Shown piece after piece: positions 18,893-27,996 of a stretch of DNA of 64,000 nucleotides; position 1 is the stretch's first letter, and the number at the start of each line of letters is the position of its first letter. The notes below the pieces were generated by a model. The model made no database searches. It was not told the origin of the DNA and was given only the letters and a program-made list of their open reading frames with translations. Made by a program: the position numbers and the translations under genes. This stretch comes from an uncultured Rickettsiales bacterium (GTDB lineage: Bacteria > Pseudomonadota > Alphaproteobacteria > Rickettsiales > UBA1997), in assembly GCA_934747265.1 (NCBI GenBank), contig CAKVGI010000006.1, positions 17,753 to 81,752 on the forward strand, written 5' to 3'.

Positions 18893-19805
18893 ACTCTCTA
18901 TTTGCTAAATTATTAATCATTTTATTTATAGTATTATTTACTAATACATAAATTTTTACATCCTCCACGGTTTGTCTAAAATATTTTATATAATCCGTAT
19001 TTTCCTCAAGTAATTGCAAAGCCTCATTATAATTTTTAATATTTAACAAATTTTCAGCATCAAATATAAATTTATCTGGCGAATTTTCTGACGGATTATT
19101 GATTTTTCTAATTGCAACAAAATTAGAAACAAACTTAGCAAATATATTATTACTTTTTTTCAATATATTATAATCTTTTAGAAAAATCTTTGATTCTTCA
19201 CTAAATGTCTTTGATATATTTGTAATATTTACTATATTTTGTTCATATTTTTTTAGAACATCAATATCATTATTCATAATATCAATTCCATTAATATTTT
19301 CTAAATCAGCCAATAAACCGCTATAATTCTTACCATTTTCAATACTATTTTGTATATCAATTAATATTTTTACAGCATTCACAATTTTAATATTCACCTT
19401 ATTATTTTGCTCCTCAACAAGATTTTCCAACCCTTTAATTTTTGTTTCAAGAGACCTTATATATTCATTATCATAAGACAACTTTTGTTCCAAATCATAT
19501 ATATTGTCTTGAAGATTTTTAACCTCCAAACTATTATTCTTATAATCTCTTGTGTTTGTATTAATATCCTTTACGTCCTTATCTTTCTTATTACCAAAAT
19601 TATAAAATTTAATAAAAAGCACAATCGCTAAAATTATAACAGCAAATACAACTGAAAATTTAGAATAATTTAAAACAAATTTCTTTTTTTGCTCTTCTGC
19701 ATTTTTATTTTCAACTTTATTAACATCATTTTTTAATTCACTTGATGCTATATTTTTACTAGTAGTATTCTGTTTTTTTGTCTTATTATTGTTCATTTCA
19801 AACAT
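18885..19805 (-). CDS. Membrane-anchored coiled-coil protein, mitofilin (Mic60)-like
   Basis: The chosen ATG at 19805 gives 306 residues; ATG 19796 and TTG 19826 are alternatives. A charged N-terminal region is followed by one membrane helix (VVFAVIILAIVLFIKFY), a coiled coil (about 85-130) and a mostly helical C-terminal region. This layout and the tight coupling to a HemY-like gene fit the alphaproteobacterial mitofilin family, relatives of mitochondrial Mic60 that shape inner-membrane folds. Sequence identity cannot be judged by eye, so the name rests on architecture and synteny. The usual hemD partner is not present upstream; an intergenic repeat is there instead. Confidence 0.55.
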   Translation of the reverse strand: MFEMNNNKTKKQNTTSKNIASSELKNDVNKVENKNAEEQKKKFVLNYSKFSVVFAVIILAIVLFIKFYNFGNKKDKDVKDINTNTRDYKNNSLEVKNLQDNIYDLEQKLSYDNEYIRSLETKIKGLENLVEEQNNKVNIKIVNAVKILIDIQNSIENGKNYSGLLADLENINGIDIMNNDIDVLKKYEQNIVNITNISKTFSEESKIFLKDYNILKKSNNIFAKFVSNFVAIRKINNPSENSPDKFIFDAENLLNIKNYNEALQLLEENTDYIKYFRQTVEDVKIYVLVNNTINKMINNLANREYD

Positions 19806-19939
19806 ACATATTACATTAGCTATCAAAATAATAATAAATATTTTTATTTTTTACAAGTTTTATTATTGATATTATGTGTACTGATAATTTTTTGTTTAAT
19901 TTTAATTATTGTAGTGCTAAAAAATTGACTAAAATATTT

Positions 19940-20230
19940 TTTATCACTCTTTGTAAGGTGATTGATAACCATTTATTTGTTTTATTATAAAATAAAACAA
20001 ATAAATAATTAAAATTGAAAATATAAAGTTTAAATTTAAAATTAATAATTTAGAATTAAGAATAATAATATATTAAATATAATTTAAAAACAATTAATAT
20101 TTAACTCCTTCACCTTTCTTATCAGAAGTGGTGATGTGGGTTCTTTATTAACAAGAGGGAATAGAGAGTATCCCTAATATGCCCTTGATATAGTGGATAA
20201 AGGTTATTCTTAGTGTAGGAAATAAGGAAA
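19940..20230. repeat. Composite repeat element, copy 2 (degenerate)
   Basis: The 660-base gap before the HNH gene holds a decayed copy in the same orientation as copy 1. It has a single B-like remnant (CTTTGTAAGGTGATTGATAACC), a palindrome at 19971-20007 (ATTTATTTGTTTTATT against AATAAAACAAATAAAT), and an AT-rich core. Several eroded A units follow (CTTATCAGAAGTGGTGATG and TTAACAAGAGGGAA). 20230-20488 is AT-rich with nothing recognised. Confidence 0.65.
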
Positions 20231-20488
20231 ATATATTTCGTAGAAATCTAGATATTTTATATCCGAAATTTACTAAAAATAACAAAAGATATAATAAAGT
20301 AATATATGGATTAGAATATGGTTTATATTTGATAAAATATATATATTGGAAATATGATAATTAAGTTCTATATAAAAAACGATACAATATTTAAATATTA
20401 TTAACGTATATATAAAGAAATAACACTTTAATAAAAAGAAACAAAAAAACTAAGCATTCCATTATTAAGCTCATACAGCCAAACTACA

Positions 20489-21100
20489 TTATTTGCAATA
20501 ATTTTTTAATATAAAATCAATTCCAGATTTTTCATTTTGCAATTTTGCTTTAAGTGAATTAAAATATTTAGCTGAATAGATTGGATCTTCTGAATTAAAT
20601 AATGCAGAATGCAATAGTTTAAAGTCATCAAAATGACAATGAACATGCAAAGGTAAACAATTATCTTTTGTTGTTTTGCCTCCACGTGCGAATGGTTGTA
20701 TATGATGTCCAGTTAAAGTATGAATGTTTGTAATATCTAGTGGTTTAAAACACATTGGACATATATAATTAAATTCTTCACAGCTTCTTAATATTTGATT
20801 TTTACTGAAACATCTAGCATTTATATTTTCTGTAAAATTAGATAAAAGTTGAGAATAACATCTATGTTTTGTAGCAATTTTTTTAATATGTTCGCTTGGA
20901 ACATTGAAATATTTTACCATAAATTTTAATGATACAGAATATTTTATTAAAAATAAAATTTCCTTTTCGTATTCGTATTCAGTTGTATCCTTGCAATTAT
21001 TTTCACATTTTTGTAAGAAATAATCCTTAACCTGTTCTATATTTCTTATTACTCGTTCTTTTTGTTCTTCTTTTAGAAATTTTACGGTTAAATCTCTCAT
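20489..21100 (-). CDS. HNH endonuclease-domain protein
   Basis: Protein of 203 residues with a C-terminal HNH nuclease domain. It shows CPMCFKPLD, the GHHIQPFARGG core with the catalytic His pair, DNCLPLHVHCHFDD with the central Asn, and a final His. The two CxxC/CxxH pairs form the structural zinc site. The N-terminal 95 residues are helical and unrecognised. HNH proteins of this size may be homing, phage or defence nucleases; nothing nearby decides. It lies 50 bases from tRNA-Ala and close to a degenerate repeat element, a plausible site for acquired DNA. Complete and uninterrupted. Confidence 0.8.
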   Translation of the reverse strand: MRDLTVKFLKEEQKERVIRNIEQVKDYFLQKCENNCKDTTEYEYEKEILFLIKYSVSLKFMVKYFNVPSEHIKKIATKHRCYSQLLSNFTENINARCFSKNQILRSCEEFNYICPMCFKPLDITNIHTLTGHHIQPFARGGKTTKDNCLPLHVHCHFDDFKLLHSALFNSEDPIYSAKYFNSLKAKLQNEKSGIDFILKNYCK

Positions 21101-21150
21101 GACAACTTAAAAAGATAAAATTATTAGATTTTTACTATATTGAAATTAAA

Positions 21151-21227
21151 TGGTGGAGACTAAGAGATTCGAACTCTCGACCCTCTGCGTGCAAGGCAGA
21201 TGCTCTAGCCAACTGAGCTAAGTCCCC
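21151..21227 (-). tRNA. tRNA-Ala (anticodon TGC)
   Basis: A 77-base cloverleaf on the minus strand with encoded CCA. The acceptor stem is GGGGACT with AGTCTCC (one G-T pair). The D arm is GCTCAGTTGGCTAGAGC. The anticodon stem-loop is CTGCCTTGCACGCAG with TGC, and the T arm is GAGAGTTCGAATCTCTT. Confidence 0.96.
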
Positions 21228-21311
21228 ATATAGAAATTATATTATCGGCTTTTTTAATTGTCAATAGATTTTAATATCAAAAATTAAAAAAATTTATATC
21301 ATTTTAAAATA

Positions 21312-22004
21312 TTAAAAACCTGCCTGCAAAGCTATCGCTGTTAATTTTTCCATTTTTCCATATTCGTCTTCTGTATGTTTATCATTAACATTGGAAGCTA
21401 TTATTTTACCACTCAATGGTTTACCATCATCAAATTTTTTATCAATATTATAGCCATCTTTCGCATAAAATGGTATAGTTTTTTTACCAACGCCTCTGTG
21501 CATTCTTATAAAATGCTGCCCATAATCAAAATTATTATATTCAATTTTAGTTTGATTATTAAAATAAACCTCAAAACCTAAATGCTTAAAATTCTTACTT
21601 GGTAACATACCATACGACCATTCTATAACTCCGCCACCACAGTCAGGTGTTTGTGGCTTAAAATCGGTAATTTTGGCGAGATATAGTTCAACTTGCGGAC
21701 CATGTCTAGTCATTGGTAAACCACATTTATTAGTTGTAAAATCACCACCAAATGTATTATTATCATATATTTGATCAGCATGTAAACCAATTTGATTATT
21801 ATTTTTTAAATCACCAGGTAATCTATTTTTTAAAGCTTTAAATGCAAATATTCCTTGTTTAAAATTTTGAATTTCTGTCATAGTGCCATTTATTTTTGCA
21901 TTATAAATCAAACTCTGTCCACCAGTAATACCAGCCACCAATAATCCAATTATTATAAGAACAATAGATAATTCTATAAGTGAAAAAGCTTTATTATTGT
22001 TCAT
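21312..22004 (-). CDS. Type IV prepilin-like protein (pseudopilin)
   Basis: Protein of 230 residues. The N terminus MNNNKAFSLIELSIVLIIIG is a class III prepilin signal: a short basic leader, cleavage before the Phe, Glu at +5 and a long hydrophobic helix. The globular part has NRLPGDLK, as in GspG/PilA-type pseudopilins, and several cysteines. I prefer ATG 22004; ATG 22019 adds five residues. No other pilus or type II secretion gene lies in the window, so processing by a prepilin peptidase encoded elsewhere is inferred. Such lone prepilin-domain genes occur in several Rickettsiales and Holosporales. Confidence 0.82.
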   Translation of the reverse strand: MNNNKAFSLIELSIVLIIIGLLVAGITGGQSLIYNAKINGTMTEIQNFKQGIFAFKALKNRLPGDLKNNNQIGLHADQIYDNNTFGGDFTTNKCGLPMTRHGPQVELYLAKITDFKPQTPDCGGGVIEWSYGMLPSKNFKHLGFEVYFNNQTKIEYNNFDYGQHFIRMHRGVGKKTIPFYAKDGYNIDKKFDDGKPLSGKIIASNVNDKHTEDEYGKMEKLTAIALQAGF

Positions 22005-22179
22005 TTTTATTATTATCATTATAAAATACTAAAAAATGATTAATACATATGATATAATTGTAAACTATAATATTATATTTTTCAAGTTGATTATGTTATA
22101 TGAGAATATTAGTATTGTTAGTTTTATATATATTGTTTAATTTTTATTTTAATATAATTTATTAAAGACTCATTATTTT

Positions 22180-22780
22180 TTCCTCACTGATAAGGATATA
22201 TTCCCTCTATTCCATTTCCTGTTAATGGATACCCTCCAATCCCCCCTGATAAGGGGGGTAAGGGGGGTTTTAAATTACCTGATTACATTAAATTACATTT
22301 ATTTATATCATAATTGTTTAATATGCAATATATTTATTATTTTTTGTTATATTTTATTATTCTTTGTTCTTTATTTTAAATTATTAATTTTAAATTTAAT
22401 ATACTTGATTTAATGTTTTTAATTTTAAATCTTAAATCCTTAATTTTATATTTTTTAATTTTTAATTTTCAATTATCCATTTGTTTTATTATAAAACAAA
22501 TACCATCAACCCCCCTGTCAGTCTACGACTGACTCCCCCCTTATCAGGGGGGGCGGGGAGGGGATACATTGACTTCGTCAGCTCCCCCCTTACGAAGGGG
22601 GGCGAAGAGAGAGAATATTCTACGATTAACTTCCCTCTTACAAGGAGGCAAAGATGGAATATATTGACTTTGTTAGCCTTTCCCCTTACAAAATTTGGTA
22701 AAGAAGGGGTATTCCACGACTAGTTTTTTCCTTACAAAGTGGAATAAGGAAAGGTTCTTTACGTTAACTTCATTTTATTA
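22180..22780. repeat. Composite GC-rich repeat element, copy 3 (inverted)
   Basis: The 1-kb gap between the prepilin and cvpA genes holds a copy inverted relative to copy 1. It has a short A array (22180-22262, sharpest at CCCCCCTGATAAGGGGGG) and an AT-rich core with a palindrome at 22479-22501. The hairpin GTCAGTCTACGACTGAC lies at 22517-22533. A B array (22534-22780) has units that go from TTACGAAGGGGGG near the core to TTACAAAGTGG at the far end. The links alternate ATTGACTTCGTCAGC and TTCTACGATTAAC. Open frames at 22225 and 22481 are repeat artefacts. 22780-23030 is AT-rich with nothing recognised. Confidence 0.85.
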
Positions 22781-23030
22781 TTGACTTCATTATATTTTAC
22801 CTAACAAATAAAGAATAAATGAATCATTTCATAACTACCGTAATATTTATATTTTAATTGGTATATTATAATTTAATATTTAAAAGTCCATTAAAGTTAG
22901 TAATACTCACACATATTAGTATTTTTTTAGTTTATATTAAAAGTTTTATGAATTATAACAAAATCTACGTACTTTAAACCTTCTTTTTATCAAAAATAGC
23001 TATTTCTTATAAAGAAATATATGTTAAAGA

Positions 23031-23723
23031 CTACAAATTTTCAATCAAATAATTTAATTTTTCCATTTGTTCTTTTTCGTATCCAGAATTATTTTCTTCT
23101 TTATTATTTTTTTTCTGTTCTTCTTCATTAAGATTATTCTGTTCATTATATCTTCGTAAATCATCAACATTTTGTATGTGTTTTTTATCTTCTAAATTAT
23201 TATAATGTTGTTCCATTTTATCAAATAATATATCATTAATTGGAGATATTAAATACGCCCCAAAACTTAACATATTATACATTTTTGCATTTTCTAACCA
23301 TTTTGGTTTATTACTATCTTTAAGCTCCTCAAAATCATTAACAAATAATTTCATTATTACTAAAAATATCAGAGATGATATTAAAAAACCTTTTAAAAAT
23401 CCAAAAAATATTCCTAGTGTTGCATTAATAGAATATGGAAATTTAGTCGTTATTTTACCACTAATTTTTGTTGTTAATATTGATATCATAATGACCGATA
23501 CAACAAAAATTATACCTCCACCCAAAAAATTAGAAATTGTATAACTGTGAATTTTTTCGTATATAACCGAACTTAAACTTTGTTGAAATATTGCGGTTAT
23601 AATACTAGCACTAACCCAACTAATTAAAGAGGATAACTCACCAATAAATCCTCTAACAAAACCCAATAATGTAAAAAATAACATTATTAACAAAGTTAAA
23701 TAATCAAGTCCAGTTAATGCCAC
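23031..23723 (-). CDS. cvpA: CvpA family membrane protein
   Basis: Protein of 230 residues with four predicted membrane helices in the first 150 residues. It carries the CvpA signature: GLDYLTLLIMLFFTLLGFVRGFIGE at the N terminus, split by the GFVRG turn. CvpA proteins affect colicin V export and membrane integrity; the molecular role is unclear. The start codon is GTG at 23723, which fits the conserved N terminus. The C-terminal 75 residues are a charged Asn/Glu/Lys-rich tail. It stands alone, divergent from an MFS gene. Confidence 0.85.
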   Translation of the reverse strand: MALTGLDYLTLLIMLFFTLLGFVRGFIGELSSLISWVSASIITAIFQQSLSSVIYEKIHSYTISNFLGGGIIFVVSVIMISILTTKISGKITTKFPYSINATLGIFFGFLKGFLISSLIFLVIMKLFVNDFEELKDSNKPKWLENAKMYNMLSFGAYLISPINDILFDKMEQHYNNLEDKKHIQNVDDLRRYNEQNNLNEEEQKKNNKEENNSGYEKEQMEKLNYLIENL

Positions 23724-23970
23724 TCTTTTTGTTTATAATTTTATACATCTACTAATTGTATTATATTTTTTACAAAATGCAACAAAAATATAGAAATTAT
23801 CTTGTATTATTATAAAGATTAATAAATTCTGATTTTTTCATGATAAAAATAATAGAAACTTCTATCTGTGATTGTATTAAAAAATATTTATAAATTTTTC
23901 TTTTTTTCTTGATTTTTTTAGAAAATATTTTTTACTATTTTAATTAGTACTAAATAAAAATAACTAAAAT

Positions 23971-25116
23971 ATGAAAAGATTAAATCTGTCTAAGGAGCAG
24001 ATGTTTCTAATGATGTCTATGTTTGCTTATTCAATAGTTATAAGTATGACATCAATCTTAACCCAATCATTGTTTAAAGCTAATGATATTAGTAGTTCTT
24101 TGGTTGGTTATATGGATAATGTAAAAATATTAGTTGGAATGGTTATTCTTTGTTCTTTGCCAAGTATAACTAAAAAAATTGGTATTGTATTATCCGCTAT
24201 AATGATATTATTTTTCTATGGTTTACCGCTTTTGTTCTTCAAAACAGTAAGCTCAACTTTTGGCTTTTTTGTTTGCATGGGTTCTTACGGTATAGGAATA
24301 GTTGCGTTCAGAGCTGTTCTTGAATCTGTAATCAACATGATAACAACGGATGCTCAACGTTCTAGAATAATATCTTTATTGGCTTTGTCTTATATTGCAG
24401 GTATAAGTTGCGGTTCATTACTTGTTGATATATTTGGAATAGAAAGCTATTTATCTTTTATTCTTGATTTTTCTTTTGTATTAATTAGCGCTGGGTTCTT
24501 TTGGAAATTTAGAAACTATAAATTAAAAATAGAAAAGAAAGCTAGATTAAATTTAATGAGACATTTTGTGGTTTTGCCTATGGTTAATGTATCATATTTT
24601 ATAATGAATTTTTTAAGACAAGCTTTGTTTGTTTTTGGAATTTTTTATGCATTATCCAATGGTTATACAACGGCTCAAAGTGCCCTTTTTATAACTTTTT
24701 TCTCAATATCTGGTTATTTTATTAACTATCCAGTCGGTTTTATTCTTGATAAAACAAAAAAACATTACCTAGTTATGATATCATCCGTATTTGTTTGTAT
24801 AATTTCTTGGTTATCACTTAAATTCGCAATTTCAAATAGAGCAATATCATATATGCTTTTATTTATATTGGGATCTGGAATTTCTACAATTAATATTTCT
24901 TGTTCATCAATTTTAAATAACCATTATAAAAAAAGTGGAATGTTATCAGCTAATTCGTCCTTGTGGGTATTTGGTTCCGCTGGAATGTTCTTATCCTCAT
25001 TGTTAATTGGAATTTCTATGCAAAAATTTGGTAATGATGGATTCTTTATTCCAATATTAGGAGTTCTAATTTTGTATATTGGTATATTAATAAGATATAG
25101 AAAAAAAATCAGATAA
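23971..25116 (+). CDS. Major facilitator superfamily transporter
   Basis: Inner-membrane protein of 381 residues with about 12 hydrophobic helices in two halves joined by a basic loop (about 188-200). FRAVLESVINMITTDAQRSR and NYPVGFILDKTKKH sit where the MFS loop motifs are expected. The substrate cannot be read from the sequence; small MFS proteins of this kind in intracellular alphaproteobacteria are often assigned to amino acid or osmolyte uptake, but that is only a possibility here. It has its own hairpin terminator and converges on an M16 peptidase gene. Confidence 0.85.
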   Translation: MKRLNLSKEQMFLMMSMFAYSIVISMTSILTQSLFKANDISSSLVGYMDNVKILVGMVILCSLPSITKKIGIVLSAIMILFFYGLPLLFFKTVSSTFGFFVCMGSYGIGIVAFRAVLESVINMITTDAQRSRIISLLALSYIAGISCGSLLVDIFGIESYLSFILDFSFVLISAGFFWKFRNYKLKIEKKARLNLMRHFVVLPMVNVSYFIMNFLRQALFVFGIFYALSNGYTTAQSALFITFFSISGYFINYPVGFILDKTKKHYLVMISSVFVCIISWLSLKFAISNRAISYMLLFILGSGISTINISCSSILNNHYKKSGMLSANSSLWVFGSAGMFLSSLLIGISMQKFGNDGFFIPILGVLILYIGILIRYRKKIR

Positions 25117-25123
25117 AAAAATT

Positions 25124-25147
25124 GGTAATCTTTTGATTACCTTTTTT
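25124..25147. terminator. Bidirectional intrinsic terminator, MFS / M16 peptidase
   Basis: GGTAATC (25124-25130), loop TTTT, GATTACC (25135-25141), then a T run on the plus strand, with a run of A upstream to serve the minus strand. It lies between convergent genes and reaches the last bases of the M16 gene. Confidence 0.8.
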
Positions 25148-26762
25148 ATCTTGTTAAACAAGCTCTATTTGTATTTCCATTGGATCTTGTTGCTAATATA
25201 TTTTTGATTACATTAGAAATTTCTTTTGGTTTACTTACTTCTTTTGACTTACTTGTTTCTTCTTGCTCTGAATACGTTGCATTTAATTTTGATTGTAATA
25301 ATGAAGAAGATTTTGGCGTTTGCATTTGCGATGATGAGAAATAATTATCTTTTTCTATTGCTTGATTATTTACATAAATTGAGTCAATTTTTTCAGCTTT
25401 ATAATCTCTTTGCATTAAAGATTCAATGCTGAACATCTGTTTTAATTTTTGTTCGTCTATTTTCTTGGTATATTTTTTACCAAATATTGTTAACATTGGT
25501 TCAGTTTTTAAAATTTCTTTTAAAGATTCAACTAAATCTTGTGGCTTTAATCCTTCATATCTAGATCGTAAATAATCATTTTTTAATATACCTTTATAAT
25601 CAGTCTTTTGTATTCTATATATAAAATCATCATGTTTTGCACACACATTCCTAGAATCACTTATACATTTATAATCTTCTTTTATTGTCTCTAAGAACAA
25701 CTTAAATTTCTTTTCAGATATTCCCTTTTGTAATATTTTTGCAAATACATCTGCTACGCAATTTAAGAATTTTTCAATATTTTCTTCTTTAATTGTTGAT
25801 TTAATTACAAAAAAATCATTTTCTAGTATTTTTTTTCTATAGCTTTCTACATAGTATGTAATTTTTTCTTTCTCTCTTATTTTTTTACGAAGCTTTCTAT
25901 TTAATAACTCTTTTAAAACATTTAAACTAGCAAATTTTTCATCAAAAAAATCAATTCCACCAGAAATAAGTTCAATATCAACAGCATCTTTTTTTGCGTT
26001 TTCGTTTTTATAAAAATAAACCTTAGCTCGCCGATCTATTTTGAAATTCTTTTTTATAGATGATACAGCACTGTTAAATCTTTGTAAAGTTTCCTTATTA
26101 CTTCTTTGCAAAAATCTACCATCAAAACATTGTTTTACAAGCTTTTCAGCCTCTTTGAGTGTTATATTTCCAGTTATGATAATATTCATGTTTTCTGGAA
26201 TAAAAAATTTTTCATAATGCTCTTTTAAATCTTTTAATTTTATATTATTTATGGTTTCATATTCTCCAACAATATTCTTCTCAAAAGGGGTTTTGGCAAA
26301 AATAGTCTTTCTTTTTTTTAAAAATAATGCATTACTCCAACTTGTTTCTTCTAATCTTTTTTCTTCGGTTATTATTTTTCTTTGTTTTTCTAGTGATTCT
26401 AAATTTTTTTTATTTTCAATAAAACTTAGATGTTCTACAAAATGACCAAAAAGAGCAAATAATTCTTTAAATTTATATTTCCTTGCAACATTTACAAATT
26501 TAATATCAAGATCACTAGTATAGGCATTTTTATAAGCTATTAGCTCACAGACCTTTTTATTAATTTCTTCAGCACTGATGCTTGGGTCTAATTCAAAAAA
26601 CATATGTTCTAAAAAATGTGATAGTCCACTTTTTTCTGGTGTTTCATAAACAGAACCACATTTAAAAATCACACTGGAATAAATCTTTTTTGCATCCGGT
26701 ACGGTATTTACAAAAAGTTTTATTCCACTTGGTAATATTTTACAACTTTCATTCTTTCTCAT
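25146..26762 (-). CDS. M16 family zinc metallopeptidase
   Basis: Insulinase-type peptidase of 538 residues. The inverted zinc motif HFLEH (H49, E52, H53) is intact and the third ligand is in KIITEEKRLEE (about E133). An N-terminal M16 domain (about 15-170) is followed by an M16C middle domain (about 180-350). After about residue 450 there is a Ser/Lys-rich tail with no recognisable domain. No signal peptide is visible, so a cytosolic location is likely unless exported otherwise. In alphaproteobacteria these genes are often paired with a second M16 gene; here there is only one. Confidence 0.88.
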   Translation of the reverse strand: MRKNESCKILPSGIKLFVNTVPDAKKIYSSVIFKCGSVYETPEKSGLSHFLEHMFFELDPSISAEEINKKVCELIAYKNAYTSDLDIKFVNVARKYKFKELFALFGHFVEHLSFIENKKNLESLEKQRKIITEEKRLEETSWSNALFLKKRKTIFAKTPFEKNIVGEYETINNIKLKDLKEHYEKFFIPENMNIIITGNITLKEAEKLVKQCFDGRFLQRSNKETLQRFNSAVSSIKKNFKIDRRAKVYFYKNENAKKDAVDIELISGGIDFFDEKFASLNVLKELLNRKLRKKIREKEKITYYVESYRKKILENDFFVIKSTIKEENIEKFLNCVADVFAKILQKGISEKKFKLFLETIKEDYKCISDSRNVCAKHDDFIYRIQKTDYKGILKNDYLRSRYEGLKPQDLVESLKEILKTEPMLTIFGKKYTKKIDEQKLKQMFSIESLMQRDYKAEKIDSIYVNNQAIEKDNYFSSSQMQTPKSSSLLQSKLNATYSEQEETSKSKEVSKPKEISNVIKNILATRSNGNTNRACLTR

Positions 26763-26961
26763 AAAAACTCAAAACGTCATATATCAATATTATATCACTT
26801 TTTTAATAAAAAGTAAAGAATTATTATAAAAATAATTAAAAATGAAGTTTTTAATATAATAAAAAAATAAGTTTTAACAAAAATATATTGAATTATTTTA
26901 TTTTTTTCTTGAATATTTGTTTATTTAATATATATTTTTCTTGTTAAAACAAAAAAATATT

Positions 26962-27600
26962 ATGATTGGCAAGCTAAAAGGTATTATTGATTCAGTGTAT
27001 GAAGAATATTTAATTCTTGATGTAAATGGTGTTGGTTATAGGGTATTTTGTTCCAATAAAACTTTATCTGGCTTGGAGGTTGGAAGTTCCATTTCTCTTG
27101 TTATAGAAACAATCGTAAGAGAAGATGCTATTACTTTATTTGGCTTTTTAAATGATTATGAAAAAAGCTGGTTTGAAATATTATGTAAAGTAAATGGAAT
27201 AGGAAATAAAATGGCATTAAAAATTATGGGTACATTAAATACTGATGAAATGCTTATTGCCATAGAAAGCGAAGATTCAAAGGCTTTTTGTAGAGCGCCT
27301 GGTGTCGGACAAAAAATAGCATCAAGAATTATAATTGAGTTGAAAAATATAAGAAAAATGCTTGGAAATACTGATATTGGTAGTGTAAATATAAATTTGA
27401 CCAACAATAATAAGGTAGGTATTTCTACAAATGGTAATAATAAGGATTTAAGACTTAAAGATGCTTTATCTGCACTTGAAAATTTAGGATATCAAAAAAA
27501 TGTTGCCTATAATATTATTGTAAGTATTCTTAATGAAAGAGAAGATATTGTAATAGAAAGTTTGATTACAGAAGCTTTAAAGAGAATTAATAATTTTTAG
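26962..27600 (+). CDS. ruvA: Holliday junction helicase subunit RuvA
   Basis: DNA-binding subunit that clamps Holliday junctions and loads the RuvB motor. ATG 26962 gives 212 residues starting MIGKLKGIID, the conserved RuvA start. The open frame could extend to a TTG at 26941, which would be unusual. Domain I is an OB fold (about 1-62). Domain II has two HhH motifs (KVNGIGNKMAL and APGVGQKIASRI). Domain III at the C terminus (LKDALSALENLGYQ) contacts RuvB. ruvC is not adjacent. A small gene separates ruvA from ruvB. Confidence 0.95.
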   Translation: MIGKLKGIIDSVYEEYLILDVNGVGYRVFCSNKTLSGLEVGSSISLVIETIVREDAITLFGFLNDYEKSWFEILCKVNGIGNKMALKIMGTLNTDEMLIAIESEDSKAFCRAPGVGQKIASRIIIELKNIRKMLGNTDIGSVNINLTNNNKVGISTNGNNKDLRLKDALSALENLGYQKNVAYNIIVSILNEREDIVIESLITEALKRINNF

Positions 27601-27610
27601 AAGGTTATTT

Positions 27611-27985
27611 ATGACAAGCAGAGAACTCACTAATTTTATGGCGGAAGCAAATATAAAAAAGGAAATTCTTAATGACAGAGAAATTAATCTTAAAGATGTA
27701 TCAATATTTAACATTAGACGAAATGAGAACGGCTTGTATTTTAATATAAAAATCTATGGAGAAGAAGAAAAAGAAGTAAATAATTTATTTATTCCAGCAA
27801 GGTTTTATAAAAATAATCCAAGAGCAACGCAAGCAAATGATAAAATAGTTATAAATAAAAGCAAAATATTTAATATTATTTTTATATATCCAGCTGCAAT
27901 TTTAAGTCTTGCTGTGATTTTTGCCACAATTTTCAAATATTTACCTGTATTACAAAGATTTTTTAATTTTTCCGTAATTTATTAA
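27611..27985 (+). CDS. Hypothetical small protein between ruvA and ruvB
   Basis: Unrecognised protein of 124 residues. The first 90 residues are charged and look soluble. A single membrane helix follows (IIFIYPAAILSLAVIFATIF, about 90-112) near the C terminus, so it is probably tail-anchored with the bulk in the cytosol. It is 10 bases after ruvA, has AGAAGG as a ribosome site, and ends 11 bases before ruvB. It is therefore almost certainly co-expressed with both, but there is no evidence that it acts in recombination. Confidence 0.75.
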   Translation: MTSRELTNFMAEANIKKEILNDREINLKDVSIFNIRRNENGLYFNIKIYGEEEKEVNNLFIPARFYKNNPRATQANDKIVINKSKIFNIIFIYPAAILSLAVIFATIFKYLPVLQRFFNFSVIY

Positions 27986-27996
27986 AAAGGAAGGAA

